From: Enoplolaimus lenunculus
Lineage: Eukaryota; Nematoda; Enoplea; Enoplida; Thoracostomopsidae
Direction of reading: 5' to 3'
Assembly: GCA_030248215.1 (NCBI GenBank)
Contig: JASANG010001630.1
Location: 186,001-250,000 of the forward strand
DNA length: 64,000 bases
Shown: positions 43,101 through 58,100 of the stretch, one piece after another
Layout of the letters: each line of letters opens with the position of its first letter
Position numbering within the stretch: position 1 is the stretch's first letter
Notes under the pieces: generated by a model
What the model saw: the letters and a program-made list of their open reading frames with translations, nothing else
Database searches by the model: none
What the model was told of the DNA's origin: nothing
Program-made: the position numbers and the translations under genes

Positions 43101-46100
43101 TACTTCCCTTAGTGCAACAAGTAAAAATAAGCGCTTGAGAAACGAAAATTAAATGGAGGTTCGGAAACCCAAAAAAATCGCAAAATCGAGTTTCTGATGT
43201 CCGAAACAGAAAACTTAATTTCGTATATCCGGAAATTTGTATAAATATCCGGCAAGAATTGCCGGATCTCCGGATATAAAAAAATATCCGATCTAAAACA
43301 GTGCTTCTATCTGACAAAGAGGTATTTAAATTGTTAGGGCATGGCCTCTTTTTTCAAAGACTGCTGTGCGATCAACATCGAATTCAATATCTTGATTTAG
43401 AAAGAAAGATACAGAGGCAGCTCTCGATAACGCGGAATATCAACAGTCGCCCAACGACGATCAAATTTTAGCCACAACTACCGTTCATGGCGGACAACAG
43501 CAAAAGATAAAGACAAGCGAAAACCAGTCTACAGAAATGACACAGCACACGGTTAGGCAATTTGATTTTCAGGCTATCTCTAGCAAACTTAGCGCCAAAG
43601 ACAGTGAAAAGCTAGACGTTATAAATATCCAAAATGTTTCGACGTTTTCGTCTTCCCAAATTTAGACCTCTAACAGCATTGCAACATTTTTCGCTGGAAG
43701 GCAGTCAAAATGAAATTCCGAATTATGGGTCATCCACGTAATAATGCGCGCATAGTTGTAAAAATTGTCCACCCGCTCCCTTAAGGTAAGGTGTCAAAAA
43801 CGATGCTATAACCAGGGCCTGATGACAATATTCACCATCTACTCTAACAGCCAGTTTTGTCCTGACAGTGTTCCAAGGGAGTAGGTACAAAACAGAGTTT
43901 CTCGGTAGAGACTACTGAAAAAAACGCAGACTCTCGCTACAGCTTTGTTTCTACGAAATAATTTTAATTTTTTTGTGCATAGCTGCTGCTAAAACAAATG
44001 AACAACAATAGTGATTTGAACATTGTCTTGTTGTAGTGTGAGAACATTATGCACTGTGTCGGTGGCCGTAAACGACATTGGGGATCCTGTAAACAAAATA
44101 TCTGCGTTGTCCGTGAACTGTGAAAAGAGTCGAAATATGACGTAATTTCTGCAGAGTTCTTGAAAATGACGGGTCCTTACATAGACCTGGACAATTAATG
44201 CAGTAGTGCGCGCACTTTTACGTGTATGACTCACTACTAGCTCATCCTAAGATTAGCACTAGAACCAAACTAAGTAATACGAAAATAGATTAATCAAAAC
44301 CGAATATTTTTAAGACAACAAAGCAAAAAAGAATCGGTACCGTGAGTCAACATGTCGCCGACGATAAAGCAGAAGAAGGTTTACGAAAATCAAGTGGAGC
44401 GAAATCATCACAAATTATGGGTGATCACTTGACGCAAAAAATACAAACATCACAGTCAACAACTGAAGAAACGCACAAAAAAATTTTGCAGCAACCGAAG
44501 GAAGATGATGGTAAACAAAAAAATACGAACCAAGTTACAGACATAACTGGCATACGAAATGAATCGGAAATGTCGAAATCAGCGGAAACAATGAAACATC
44601 CAGGGTTGCAAATGATACAAAAGTCCAAGACAAAGCGTGAAACAGCAATGGAAGTAAAAAAGTGTGTAGAGAAAAGACAAGAAAGTTCAGTATCAATAAG
44701 GGATTCTGCAGAAGGACCCTTTTCAAAAACGGATGAAAGGAGTGATGTCGAAGAGAAGGAAACGACAACGTCATCAAGAGCCGCACAGAAACGTGGACTT
44801 CAAACATTACAGATTTCTGTGACAGGAAATGAGAAACAACATAAAGTCGAACAAGTTGCTGTCAAACAAGAAAGCAGAACTTCAAAGGAAACCAATGTAA
44901 AAAGTGGTAATACAGAATCTATGGCTGTGTTAGACGTACAAGAGCAGAAAATCGCTGAACCTAAAACCGAGAGATCTTTTCAAAAAGAAGACTTGTTGCA
45001 AAAGAAACAAGGACAACTTACAACACCAGAAGGAATTCCAACTTCTGTAAGACAAGATGGTACGATCGCTGAATTATCGAAAAACCTAACTTTGTCTGAA
45101 CCTCAAAAGCAACAGAAATTACTGCCACAAACAAACGAAACAACCAAAACAAACGAGGTACCGCAAGCGAATCTGTATGTTGCTGAGTGGAAGACTTTAG
45201 CTCTGGACGAAAGCACTTCAAAGAAGGACGCGAAAATCGGAGCAGAAAACAAAATAGATTTGTCTACATCTGCATCAACCACAGCGAATACTAAAGGTCA
45301 AAAGCCTCACAAGTCAAAACTAAAAGTTTATGATTTACCTCAAAGCAAACAAGAAAATGATCAGATAAATAAGAAACGTGAAATTCAAAAGTTACGAACG
45401 TTGGAATCGGACACAGAAAAACCGGATAAACTCGATGACGGAGTGCAAATGAAAGAAAGCGCTGACAAAAAGCAAACACTGACATCAAAAAAAGCGTCTC
45501 CCGAAAAGGACCAAAGAATACTATTACAGCAAGACACGGCAGAATCTCGAATTGATGTAAAGGATAAATTTGAGGCAAAAACTATTAACAAAGAGCATAA
45601 AACCAATGATTTGTCAGAAACAAAGCCAGATGTTCCTAAGACAAAAATTGCAGCTCTGAACGACACAACATCAAAACAAGATTGGGAAGTTGGTGATGCA
45701 GAAAATAACTTAGATGAGTCTAAATCACTTGATACTGTAAGAGATTCTGGTATTACAAACCTCGAGAAATCGGATTTGAAAGCAGAAAAGCCACAGAAAA
45801 TTGAAGAGCAAAGAAAGCTGCAAAAGCAAAAACCGACAGATAAGAAAGAGCCAAAAACTAAAGACTTGGCGCAAACGAAAGACGTTAGCGTAAAACAAAA
45901 AACCATAACATCAATGGAAACAATTTCAAAGCAAAATGAACAAATAGAAGCTGTAAAAGACAAGTCTTTCGCGCCGAAATATTCAGAACTCACCGCCAAA
46001 TCTGAACTCCAAAAAGTACAAAAGTCTGAGTTGAAAACTGATGAAGCTCGCAAAGCAGAAGATTTGCCCAAAACAAACCAAGATATTGTTAAGCAAAAAC

Positions 46101-49100
46101 CTACAAATGAAAGCAAGACCACTTCGGCACTAAATAAGGAGAATGATAATGCACAAATGAAGTTAGATCTGTGTAATTCCCCGCAAACAACAATAAAATT
46201 TGAACAACAAAAACTGCCGAAGTCCGAATTATCACCTGATAAATCGCAAAAAATGAAAGAGGTATTGCAAACGAAGCAGGACATTATTGGACAAAAAGAT
46301 GTTTCAGTAAAAGAAGTCTCTTCGAAACAGGGTGAAGAAACTGGTGAAAGCGAAGATAAGTTAGATGTGTCTAAAACAGCAGAAACCGTAACGGATTTTG
46401 GAAGTAAAAAGCTTCAAAAACCGAGTTTGAAACCAGAAAAGGTCCGCAAAATCGGAGACTTGGCACAACCAAAGGAAAATCGCGAGCAAAAAGTAAAATT
46501 TATACAAGCAATGTCTTCAAACCTGGATTCAGATTCAAAAACAGTTGATTGTAAAAGCGAGTCAGACGCACGTGAACTTCCAGCAGCCATCGTGGCGGAT
46601 TCTGTACCCCAGAAACAACAAGAACCCGAAATCAAAGGCTTGTTTCAAATCAGCGAAAATGGAGCTATTCAGCAAATAGTATCATCAAAGAAGGTTGAAA
46701 AAGTCGGCGGCGAAGAAGATGTGTTAGAGAAAATCATAAAATCAGATACCATGACGCAATCTGTACTTCACAAATTGCAAAAGTTAGAGCCCAAACAAGA
46801 GAAAACAAGACAAACAGAAAGTTCTTCGAAAGAAGTGCAAGATAGTGCTGAACAAGAAGCACTAGCTGAAAACAACAACGCTTCAAATCAAGATGCAAAG
46901 ATCGGTGGCGTTAAAGATAAGAAGTCACATGTTCCTAAGTCAAAAACTGCAGCTCTGAAACAGACCCCTTCAAAACAAGATCGGCAAATTGGTGATGCAG
47001 AAAATAAAGTAGATGAGTCTAAATCAATTGATACTGTAATAGATTTTGGAACTACAATCCTAGAGAAACAAGTGTTGAAATCAGAGGAGCCGCAAAAAAT
47101 TGAAAACTTAACTCAAAAGGAAAATGATAATGCTAAGCAAATTGCAGCTGTAAAGAAAGATTTTTCAAAACCAGAATTGGAGTTTGATGACGCATCAAGA
47201 GTGAAAAAGCTACGAAATCAAGAACTGAAAGACAACAAAGAGCCGAAAACCAAAGGCTTGCCGCAAACGACAGACGTTAGCGTCAAACAAAAAACCATAC
47301 CATCAATGGAAACAATTTCAACGCAAAATGAAGAAATACAGGCTGCAAAACACAAGTCATCCGTGCTGATACCTTCGGAAACCACTGCGACATCTGAACT
47401 GCAAAAACAACAAAAATCTGAGCCGAACACTGATAAAGCTCGCAAAATAGAAGACATGCCCAAAACAAAGCAAGATACTGTTCAGCAAAAACCTTCAACT
47501 GAAAGCAAGACCTCATCGTCACAAGCTATGGAGATAGATAATGCAGAATCTAAGTTAGATCTGTCTAAATCCCAGCAAACAACAATGGAATCTGACCAAC
47601 AAAAACTGCACAAGTCACAAATTATACGTGAGAAATCACATAAAATGAAAGAGATACTGAAAACGAACCAGGACATTATTAGACAAAAAGATGTTTCAGT
47701 AAAAGAAGTCTCTTCGAAACAGGGTGAAGAAACTGGTGAAAGCGAAGATAAGTTAGATGTGTCTAACACAGCGGAAACCGTAGCGGATTTTGGGCCTAAA
47801 AAATTTCAAAAACCGAGTTTGGAACCAGAAAAAGTACGCATAAACAAAAACTTGGCGCAAACGAGGCAGGATAGTGAGAAAAACGTAACGTTTGTACAAG
47901 AAATGTCTTCAAACCAGGATTCAGATTCAAAAACAGTTGATGTTCAAAGTGAGTTGAACGCACGTGAACAACCAGATATCGTGGTGGATTCTAAACCTCA
48001 GAGACAACAAGAACCACAAATCAAAGGCTTGTCTCAAATCAGGCAAGATGGCGCTGTGTCAGAAAAAATCACAAAATCAGACACCGTGACGGAATCTGTA
48101 CTTCACAACTTGCAGAATTTACAGCCCAAGCAAGAGAAAACGAGAAAAATTGAGCGCTCTTCGAAAGATGACGAAGATAGTGCTAAACAAGAAGCTTCAG
48201 CTAAAATGGAGATTGCTTTAACACAAGATGCAAAAATTGGTGGTGTTCAAGATAAGAAGTCAGACGAGTCCACGCATTCAAACACTATGACAGAATTTGA
48301 GCTAGAAAAATTCCAGAAGCCGTCGAGAAAGCTTGAGAGTGCCCCCAAAACCGATAAGTTGTCACTACAGAAACAAGTTACAGATCAGAAAACTAAAGTT
48401 ATGACAGAACCTACTGAAAAACAAGATAGAAACGACGAAGATTCACAAACAAAATCGGAGAATGTGCCAGTAATCCAACAGCTGCCTCAAAATAAAAAAT
48501 CAGGTTACAAGCATGAGGGTGAAATTACAAGAGATGCCAGAGATACATTGTCAAAATCCGCTGTCGATATTGGGGATGCAGAAAGCATGTTACCAGAGTC
48601 TAAACCATCAGAATGCAGCACTGAATCTGGAGTTCAAAAATTAAAAAAATCAGAGTCAAAAACAAAGACAATAGACAAAACCGAAAACTTGACCCAGAAC
48701 AAGCACGATGATGTTAAACAGTCATTGTTAATTACAAAAGAACTCGACGCAAAGCAACAAAAATATGTCGATAATGTAGAAAATAAAGTATCTCATTCTA
48801 ACTCACTGAAAACTACGCGTGAGTTTGAAGTTAATTTGCCCAAATCCAAGGATAACATAACGGTAGACTGTGTACGACAAACGACTGGCAAATTTCAACT
48901 ACAACAATCTGGTTCTCCATTAAGCGAAGCAATAAGTTTTTCGATTTCATCAGATTCTAAATTATCGATCAGCGGACATGTAACCAGATTAGGAGTTAAC
49001 ACCGAGTCACACAGTGTAGCTGCTGCGTTAGAACTTGATTCTGGTATTTCCGAAAGTGAAGGTCCGCAACGGTATTCAGAGGAGCTTTCTGACTCAGAAC

Positions 49101-52100
49101 ACCCTGCATCAGTTGACGCTTATTTCTCTAAATTGAAAGTTAGCTCGGAACACGCGATAAGTCCTGGAGGAAAAGTGTCAGCTGAAAAAGCAATTACGAT
49201 CCCAAAATCTGTCAAGGCAAAATCGATGACAGAAGAAAGTAAGACATTGAAAATGCTCGATGAGGGCAAAACTGACGATAAAACACAACCGGAAGCAAGT
49301 GCAAGAAAAGTTCGCTTTCGACCGCACGAGGTTGACAGCCAGTTGCAATATTCAGACAACGAACACTTGTTTGATAAAAAACAACAACAAAACGAATGCG
49401 AAAATGTAATCATTCAAAAAATATCTAAGCAACGAGTCAGCTACTCTGATATTTTCGTTGCCAATGTATTGTTGAGAAAATCCGAAACGTGTGAAGCGAG
49501 TGATCTTAAATCCAGCCATGCGTCCGTAACGAATGCCGGGACCATAGCTGTTTATCGCGGGTCCAAGTCTGCTAAAGAATGTTTATCAAAATCAAAAGAT
49601 GAACTCGAAAGCGGCGGCAAGCACGCTAAACATGAAAGTAGCTTGGCAATTGTACCCAGTGAAAATGACAAGCTAACATCAACAAAATTTAGTCCGAAAA
49701 AACCAGAAACGTACGACATCGAGCAGTCAGAAAGCATAGAAGTTGCTTTTCAGGGGTCACAGCTTGCAAAATATGTCATTTTTAATTTTAATGCTGTACG
49801 TTACTGTTTTTCAAACATTAAACAAGCCGACAGCACGCGAAAATCGCCCGATGCTGATAGCGTAGGAGTGAAATATTCACTTGAATCATTTAGCATTAAC
49901 CAACTAACGGAAAATACAGCTTCAATACCTGAAGTTTTAATTGCTTCAACTGCAAGCGCGTACAAAGACTATGGGTCAATGTCAGCATTTATTGTTGCAA
50001 CTACAGAGCCTCAACAGCCAATTGACAACAATGAAGATAAACAATCTGACATGTCCAGTTCAGTAACACATAAAAACTTGGCAGAAAGCACAAAATCTAG
50101 CGACAGGGTTTATATGGGCGAAAAAACGGAAGTATTTAGCAAGAAAAGTGGTCCAATATTTGTAGCAGTCCAGAATTATCAAAGCCACGAACAGCCAGAA
50201 GTTGTAAGCCTAGTTGAAGGCGAAAAAGTCGTCGTTTCTGATAAACAAAGGTCAGACTGGTGGTTTATTACCAGCGCGAGCAACAAAATGGGATGGGTGC
50301 CAGCAAAAATATTGCAAGATGAAAATACCTACAATGCAACATTGAAAAATCAACTGTCAGAAATGGCTTCGTTGTTGCCAATTGGTGAGTACGTCACTCA
50401 ATTTTTGGTCAAATAAGGTTCAGTCATGTTATGCCGTTCGCAATTATTTGTAAATGCAGTCATATAATCACGTATAGTTAGTGGCGGATCCAGGATCTCA
50501 AAATGGGGGGGGGGGCAAAATTTCACAGGTAATAAACTTATTTTTGACCCATACTGTAATGACCAAAATAATAGGGGGTCCCCATTTTGAGTCCCAATTA
50601 ATAGGAGTCCGTATCCCTAATAAGAATCCGTAAGCGAGTAGAGTCCTTAAACCCTTGTTTAGAGTCCATAAATGTCTATTATCCCTAATTGTAGCGCATA
50701 AATGACTCCAGGGCAAGAAACTTTAAAACGTGCTTATACTATTGTGTATAAAACAGAGAAATAAACAGCGTAGAACAACAATTGACACTATATATTTTTT
50801 GTCGAGATGCTGTTGGGGGGCCCACGGTCGGGGTGGCCCACCGTGGATCCGCCATTGCGTATAGTGCTGTACTATAATACAGGAATACTGTGCCACTTAC
50901 AATTGCTTACAACGCTGTTGCAAACTGTCTTATACCCCTACGCTGTCACTAGGCGATTTTAAAAATCAGTTCGTAATAGTCCAGCGATATTAGCGAATGT
51001 GTTGCACCATTTACACAATTATTGTGAACGGGGACTAACATAGGCTTGTGTGAAAATGAAATTAGCTAATACAGAAAAATACTCTGGTAGTTTACCTAAC
51101 GTGCAAAACAAATCACATCCCTATAGCAAGCTTAGTGCAAGTAACTCAAGTTTCGGAGACGTATATGTATTGCTGCTAGTTTCGAGTGCTTAAATTTAAC
51201 TTATCGATATTATGTTTCAACGCGACATCCTTAAGTGATGGCACAGAGCGGTTACCAACGCACGGATGCCATAACCAACATCTACATCGGTAGAAAATTA
51301 TGTCTGAAAAATGAGTTACAAATTGTAGAACCCAGTACAGCTTCTTCCGAAGACACAGAGGTGCTATCGCCGCAATTTGATGAACCTCTCAAGCGTATAC
51401 AACATGGTATAGATACCGAATCAGCGGAACCGGCCAAAATTACTCTACAGTGCCGACCCTCAGGGGTCCCAAAGCCGTCAGTATTCTTTTTCCGTCAATC
51501 ATCATTGATTCAACCTGGAGATGGGGTCCAAATAACGGAAACGAACGATGGAACTGCAACACTGACGATTGAAGATTTTGTAGCAGAAGATGCTGGAATG
51601 TTTTCAGCGATTGCAAAAAACACCGCCGGATACGACGTGTCTACAGTTGAAATAGCACCGGATGCAGGTGCGTTTTATGTTGTTTGTCTGTGCCCATCTG
51701 AGAATTATTGTGAACGCTGCAGAAAAGCAAAGTTAGCGACCATTGGTAATTTTAAATCACGTCAGTGCCTCGTTCTCTAAACAATTCGGACTTAATTTAA
51801 AAGATTATCACTAACGTTGTACACTGTAGATAACCTATGTTCGTTTTACTTAATTATAGCACATTGTGTAGCATATCAATTTCGGATAATACAACAGGTT
51901 CCCGTACTCTCAAATTATGTTAAATTTATCGCCAGTTAGTGATAAGTTTTCAGCTAGCCAACTCCTGTAGATTCGAGTATTTAAATAAGGTATTGTAACT
52001 CTTAGAGTTTTATCTGTTTTCTCTTCATGTCTAAAGATGTAGCCAGGATTTTGATTAGTGAAAAAACTTCAAAAAGAGCAGTCAAAGATTATGGTTTTCT

Positions 52101-55100
52101 ATTTTATCGTTTAGCAGTTTCTATTTCAAAACCTCAATATGCTGCAACGACAGATAACGCGTTCGATGAAGATGAAACAAAACCAATTATTTACTCACAA
52201 CCGTGTGAGATTGATGCACTAAGCGGCGAAACTGCAGAAATCAAGCTAAAAATGATTGCAAGCCCTGTACCAAAGGTTTGTAGAGTGTTCAAATTTTGGG
52301 ACGCGTGCGTGTTTTTGTACAACACGGGTGGCGGCATAGACTTGTTACCGATATCATGACAATGATCAGCAGAAAACGTAGCAGTGAACTTTAAATAAGT
52401 ATTATTTAATAATTTGAAAACGTTCCTCCTGTAGACTTAGCATGTATGCATAGATTTTATTTTGATTTTTGAATTCAAGTATAAATGGTTCAAGTCTTAT
52501 CTATGTCCTATGATTAGGTTTATACTGAAGCTTTGCCCCTTTGCATGTGGATCGCATTCTAGATTGGAATATACCAGCAAAGTCACGGAACATCGCTTAC
52601 TGATCGTGCGCAAATATGTCTGATTGAAAACAACAAATTTATTGATGTGACAATTGTATTTGAATGTGTATCCGTAGCAGATAGTGGATCAATTTCAATA
52701 ATTGCGAGCAACGAATATGGCTCGAGTGCATTTTCTGTCGTATTAAATGTTTACGGTTAGTCAATTGTAGCAGTTGCCGTGTGTTGACATGGCAATCTAC
52801 CCATTACTGAATTTTTGTGTTTTTTTGACTAAAGTTTACCATAGACTTAAAAATTGAACATTTTATCTTTGTATAATAAACTTAAAGATTTTGTATAAAA
52901 CTTAGATTTCTATGCTGCTACAGCAACTTGTCGCCTACCTCACAGTTATTTAAAATGTGTTAACAAGATAGATAATTTCCTACGTTAGGATAATCCTAAA
53001 CTTGATACGCATATACCTGTTGGACACAAGACAATAAGAAAGCAGCACAGGATATGTGGATAAACTTAACTATGTTCGACTATGAGTTATTCAACTTCAG
53101 TTTATGCTAAGTAACTTCAAATGCTTGTAAGATTCAATAGTTTAAATGTAATATTAGATCATAATTATAATTTGAAATATTAAGTTCTATGCGTATATTT
53201 TTACAGAATCATCCCAAGATATGATCTCTTTAGCCAAAACACCAAAGTATACACCGGCAAAAATAACGATACCTATGACAAATGCGAGCGCCGAACTTGG
53301 ACAAACAATTCTGTAAGATATTTCGGATTCAGATTTATTTTAAGCTAAATATATTTGGCAATAGTAATTGTTGTACATAGTACATTTTGAGAATACTTTG
53401 GCTAATTGTATTATTTCAGCGCAGCCGCGAGCGTCATTTCTACCAATTTTTGCAAAGTTTACATTGAAGCTGCATGCTGATATTAAACGTTGAAACTAAC
53501 ATCTTCACTTTTAATGGACTATTTACCGCTCTGGTACAGAAGCAAGATACAATCTGTGAATGCCACGTTTATGTTTCATTATTCAATAGGCTTAGGCTTA
53601 TGTTTACGTTTTACTCTAAAACTATTTTTAGATTCGTTGGTGCCGTTGTCGGCAACCCAGTGCCAGAAGTTATATGTCTCAAAGATGGAACTGAAATTTT
53701 TGTTGGTTCATCGTGTACAAATGCAACGCCTGCAAATGTATCGTTTACTTATAACTTAACAAGCGGAAAATTGGAATTAACAATTGCAGATGTGTCCGTG
53801 GACGATGATGCAGTATACGTGATTGTAACTGAAAATATGAGCGGATGCGATAAGTGCACATTCGAACTAATGGTTAACAGTCAAGGTTGGAATTATAATG
53901 GCCTGCAAATATTTGATTTAACGCTTTTCAGATTTGAAGCTACCGTAACTGCAATTGCGAAGCAACAGATGTTAAGTTATCTATTTACAGTAAACTGACA
54001 TAAATTCAGTTATTCATCACAGTAGACGACTTATAATATTACATATTACTAATAATTGTTAAGACGCATAAGTGAAAAACTGAACATTTAATTATATTAT
54101 ACAAATTAATTTCAAAACTTAATTCCACGATTTCACCAGTTCGAAACCTATTACCAGTTCTAAAAAGTGTTAATATAGCAATAGAAGCCGTTCAATATTG
54201 ATATAATTATTAATTGTGAAAAATTTCCATTAATAGAGAAACTCGCGGTTTCAATATATTAATGGCTGAATTAATTGGATAACTTACCCTTAGTGTTAAC
54301 TTACATTCGCTTTTGTTATAAACGCTTTCTTCGCTTTGCTTTGGCTTTTGCTTTACTGATAAGCGTGCTGTGTAGTTGAGTGATTTGATTTATCGCATTA
54401 TCAGTACAATTATGATTGTTACAACTTATTGCATGTGACTTTGGCTTAAAATCCTGAGATTTACAAAATTTTTTGTGTTTTCTTTAAGCATTTGATGAAG
54501 ATAATTTTTCTGACTGTGTGCCACGCCGTAAAAAACTGCGCAAAAAGCGACAAATGGTTTCGCCAAACAAAACTGCAATACAATCGACGACAGAATCTTC
54601 CGATGCTGAACAAATGTACTACACCAAAGAGTACTACGGTAAAGGAATTCTTGCCTTAGCTGGAGGATCACAACAGGTGCCGTCCTCGACAAGTAGCACA
54701 AAGCGGAAACGTCCACCCAGCCAGCGGTATATTAGAGTTAGTGAAAAAGCAACCAGTGGTCCTACTGAAAACGGTGCGCAGGAAGAAAGGTCTATTTCCG
54801 GTACTACCTCATCTCTAGCGGTTACAAATTTACAGCCACCAAAATTTGTTGCACCCCTTCGTGATGTTGAAGCAAATATTGGAGAAACTGTCAAACTTAT
54901 ATCTCAAGTATCGGGTAATCCAATGCCAACTGTCGAATTCTATATCAATGGATCGTTGATTTCTGCAAACGAAGACTCGAAATACAAACTGATTACAGAT
55001 GATCACGCGGGACGTTATACGCTTGAAATTTCTAGTATAGATGCCACAAATGATGCAGAGTATGCTTGCCATGCAGTGAGCAGTACCGGCGAAGCATGGA

Positions 55101-58100
55101 GTTATGCGGATTTGTTTGTTTTAACCCAAGGTATATAAAACGTTCGACACCAACTATAACGGTGTGAATGGTGTTCTTTTAAGTTAAACTTATGTGTGCC
55201 GTATATCTAATATCAATAATATTGCAACGCGAGTGTGGTGTGGTTTTGCAGAATTTCGTATTGTAGAAATTTAACATTTATTTCGGTTGAAACTGTAAGT
55301 TAGATGTGCTTGCGTTATGAACTTTTTTGTTGGCTTTGTGCGATTTTTGTTTTTGTAAAATTTGCTTTGTGATCTGTAATATTAGTTATCAAAAATTTCA
55401 ACAGAAAAAAGTGTGGGAAAATGAATTGTGTTGTGATTTGAGTTCAAAATATTTAGCTAAAAAATTTTAAAATTACCGCAAGTTAAATCAAGGTTTCAGA
55501 ACAGTTTTTTGATAATGTCTGATCTTAGCTTTGACACATAAAGGTTGTACTATTAAAAGTGTTAACACTGTAATTATAGATATAATTCTACTGTCCGATG
55601 TCAATCATTTTAATAGTTTGCTGCATGCGTATCTATGAAAAAACTGTGCTAAACATAATAAATTGACCTATAGCATCCAATCGCTATTTACAGAACCGGA
55701 AGAACCAACAATCACGCTAGTGGACGGCACAAAAGACGTACTTGTGTATCCGGGAAAACCAATCGAAATCCAAGCGACGGTTTCTGGCGAGCCAACACCT
55801 GAAATTACGGTTATCAAAGATTCTCGAACAGTGGACGAAATTGTTGAGTAAGCTTTTCGATCGAAATTTTTAAAACTGTTTATGTCAAAATATTATACAG
55901 CCACTTAGCGTACAATTAAAACACAAACCACCGATTGACTGACCTTCAAATATATTAATCAATACCGATATATAACAATTGATAATCAAGAAGCCAGCCA
56001 AAATTGTATGAAAACTTGAAAACAATTTTAAATGTTGAACATTTTCAAACTGTAAGCGCAAGAAGAAAATCTATTTATTTGTTAAATGTATATAAATAAG
56101 CTTACATATGCCTAGATTTCAGCTTTAGTCTAAACACTTTTTTGTAACCTATGGTTAACTGTAAGAGTAAAAGGCGTGGGAAGTGTACAAAATCCAAATT
56201 ATTTATATCAAACAATGTCATTGCTTCGCCTACAATAACATTAATATGATAAAGAATATACGTTAAAGTGTTTTACGGTTTATAAATAGCTTTAGAACAA
56301 CAATTGACAATCGAGGTTATGCCACTATTGTAATACCTGAAGCTTCTCGAGAACATACAGGGTCGTATTTGTTGATTGCCTCAAATGAGCATGGCAAAGC
56401 TGAAACAAGTGTCGAGGTAGTTTGACACAGTACTTCTTGGAGACAAAACTTTTTTAGAACCCGTGACAAGTGTGCTTGACTGCAGTCCGCACTACATAAC
56501 TCAACCTTTTAGGCATAACGCCACTAGTTCGAGGTCAATCATTATTTTTACATTAGTACACACTGATTATTATAATAAAAAATATCAGTATTTTACAACA
56601 ATGAACTATTGGCCAAATGCGTGACCAGAAAAGTTACGACAAGAATTAGTCTTAATTGACCCAAAATCGTTTATGTTCTGGTACATTTCGTTTTTGTTTA
56701 AAGAAACGTCAAATATTTCATTTGTGATACAAACTTACTTTTCGAAGACTTGCTGTTACGTACTATTAAACACACTTTTATTGTAATTGTTTTCAGGTAA
56801 AAGTATCTGCATCAGCGTTCGGCGATTTTGAACGTCCAGTGATAGAGCCTGGTCTCGAAAAGACGGTTGGTTTAAAAATTAGCTTGTTTTGTGACAAAGT
56901 TGCAGTAAAAAGTGAACAGTTCAAACTGCTTGCTCTGTTGCTAGCTGGCATTACGCGATGCAGTGTTATGATGCTTCTATATGTGTTCACCAAATTTATT
57001 ATCCAAGTATATTTCATTTGTTGTCATTTTCGCCAAAATAAGAATTCTGTGTCACGCAGATTTTTTGTGGAAAACAAGAAAACATACTGGCATTTACGAT
57101 AAGCTGTTTCTGCATTTTTGCATCAGCTGGAATAAATTCTAAATAAAACGTTCGTATAACTTTATTCAAATACGTTGCTGCAGTAGTTGCCAAATTTTCA
57201 AACCCGTACAGCAGGTTAATTATATTTTAGATTGTTGCACCTGGTGACACGTTAAAACTAAAGGCGTTTGTTCGCGGTTCTCCTGAGCCCGAAATTGAAT
57301 GGCTAAAGTATGTTGTGAAAATGCAGCTTAAAAGCTTTTTAGGTGGTTGCCCTATTTCTAAACTTTTTCATCGCATGTCCTCTGTCGTAGGACTTCTGTT
57401 TCACCTAAACAGAGTCTTGGTGTATTTCTGCGTAGCAAATATTTGTGGGGAAGGCGTACAACAACCCAAATACCGCTATAGTCGTTTTAACGAGATAATT
57501 GTTTTACATATATCTTTGGCATTACAAGGCACTACATTGCACACAATAGTCGAGCTAATGCTTGAAACCAATTATTGATCAAAAATTAAAGTATTGACGC
57601 AAATCCTATTTTCAAACTAGAGTGAACTGGGTTGGCGGAAGATCTTTAATTTGTTGCAGTAGTGTGGTAAATAAATTGTAAACTATATCTTATATACCAA
57701 GGAAAATCATTCAAGTGCCGCGCACATATCAGAGCACAGAAATAAGCTCTACAAACGTTTACTAACATCAGACCGTATAAATTGCGAGAAAATATTTTCA
57801 AACTTATCCATATTTCAGAGACGATACTAAAATCCAAAGAAACGCACCAAAAACTGACGTTGTTTTTGACGACGGAGTCGCCATTTTGGAAATATCGGAG
57901 GCATCCGAACACGACACTGGTGTTTATTCAGTTGTGGCAACAAATCCTGTTGGAAGTGCGACAAGCGTTGCTGAAGTCTCTGTATTCGGTTAGTGATAAG
58001 TATTTTCAAAATTTTATTTACAAAATATTTAGGTTTCGACCATAAACAACCTGCTTACACTGACTGGGTTAGAAAAGTTTTTATAAACTTTAGTATAGAA

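Noticed and set aside
45385-46284. Long antisense open frame (299 codons) opposite exon 31
   Set aside because: It mirrors a Lys/Glu/Gln-rich coding strand, whose complement is Ser/Phe/Cys-rich and poor in stops. No domain and the sense strand is well supported.
49758-49830. Possible short intron in exon 31, where hydrophobic residues (KYVIFNFNAVRYCFSNI) break the charged pattern
   Set aside because: The only GT...AG pairs give lengths that break the frame (about 52 or 31 bp), and the frame is open straight through.
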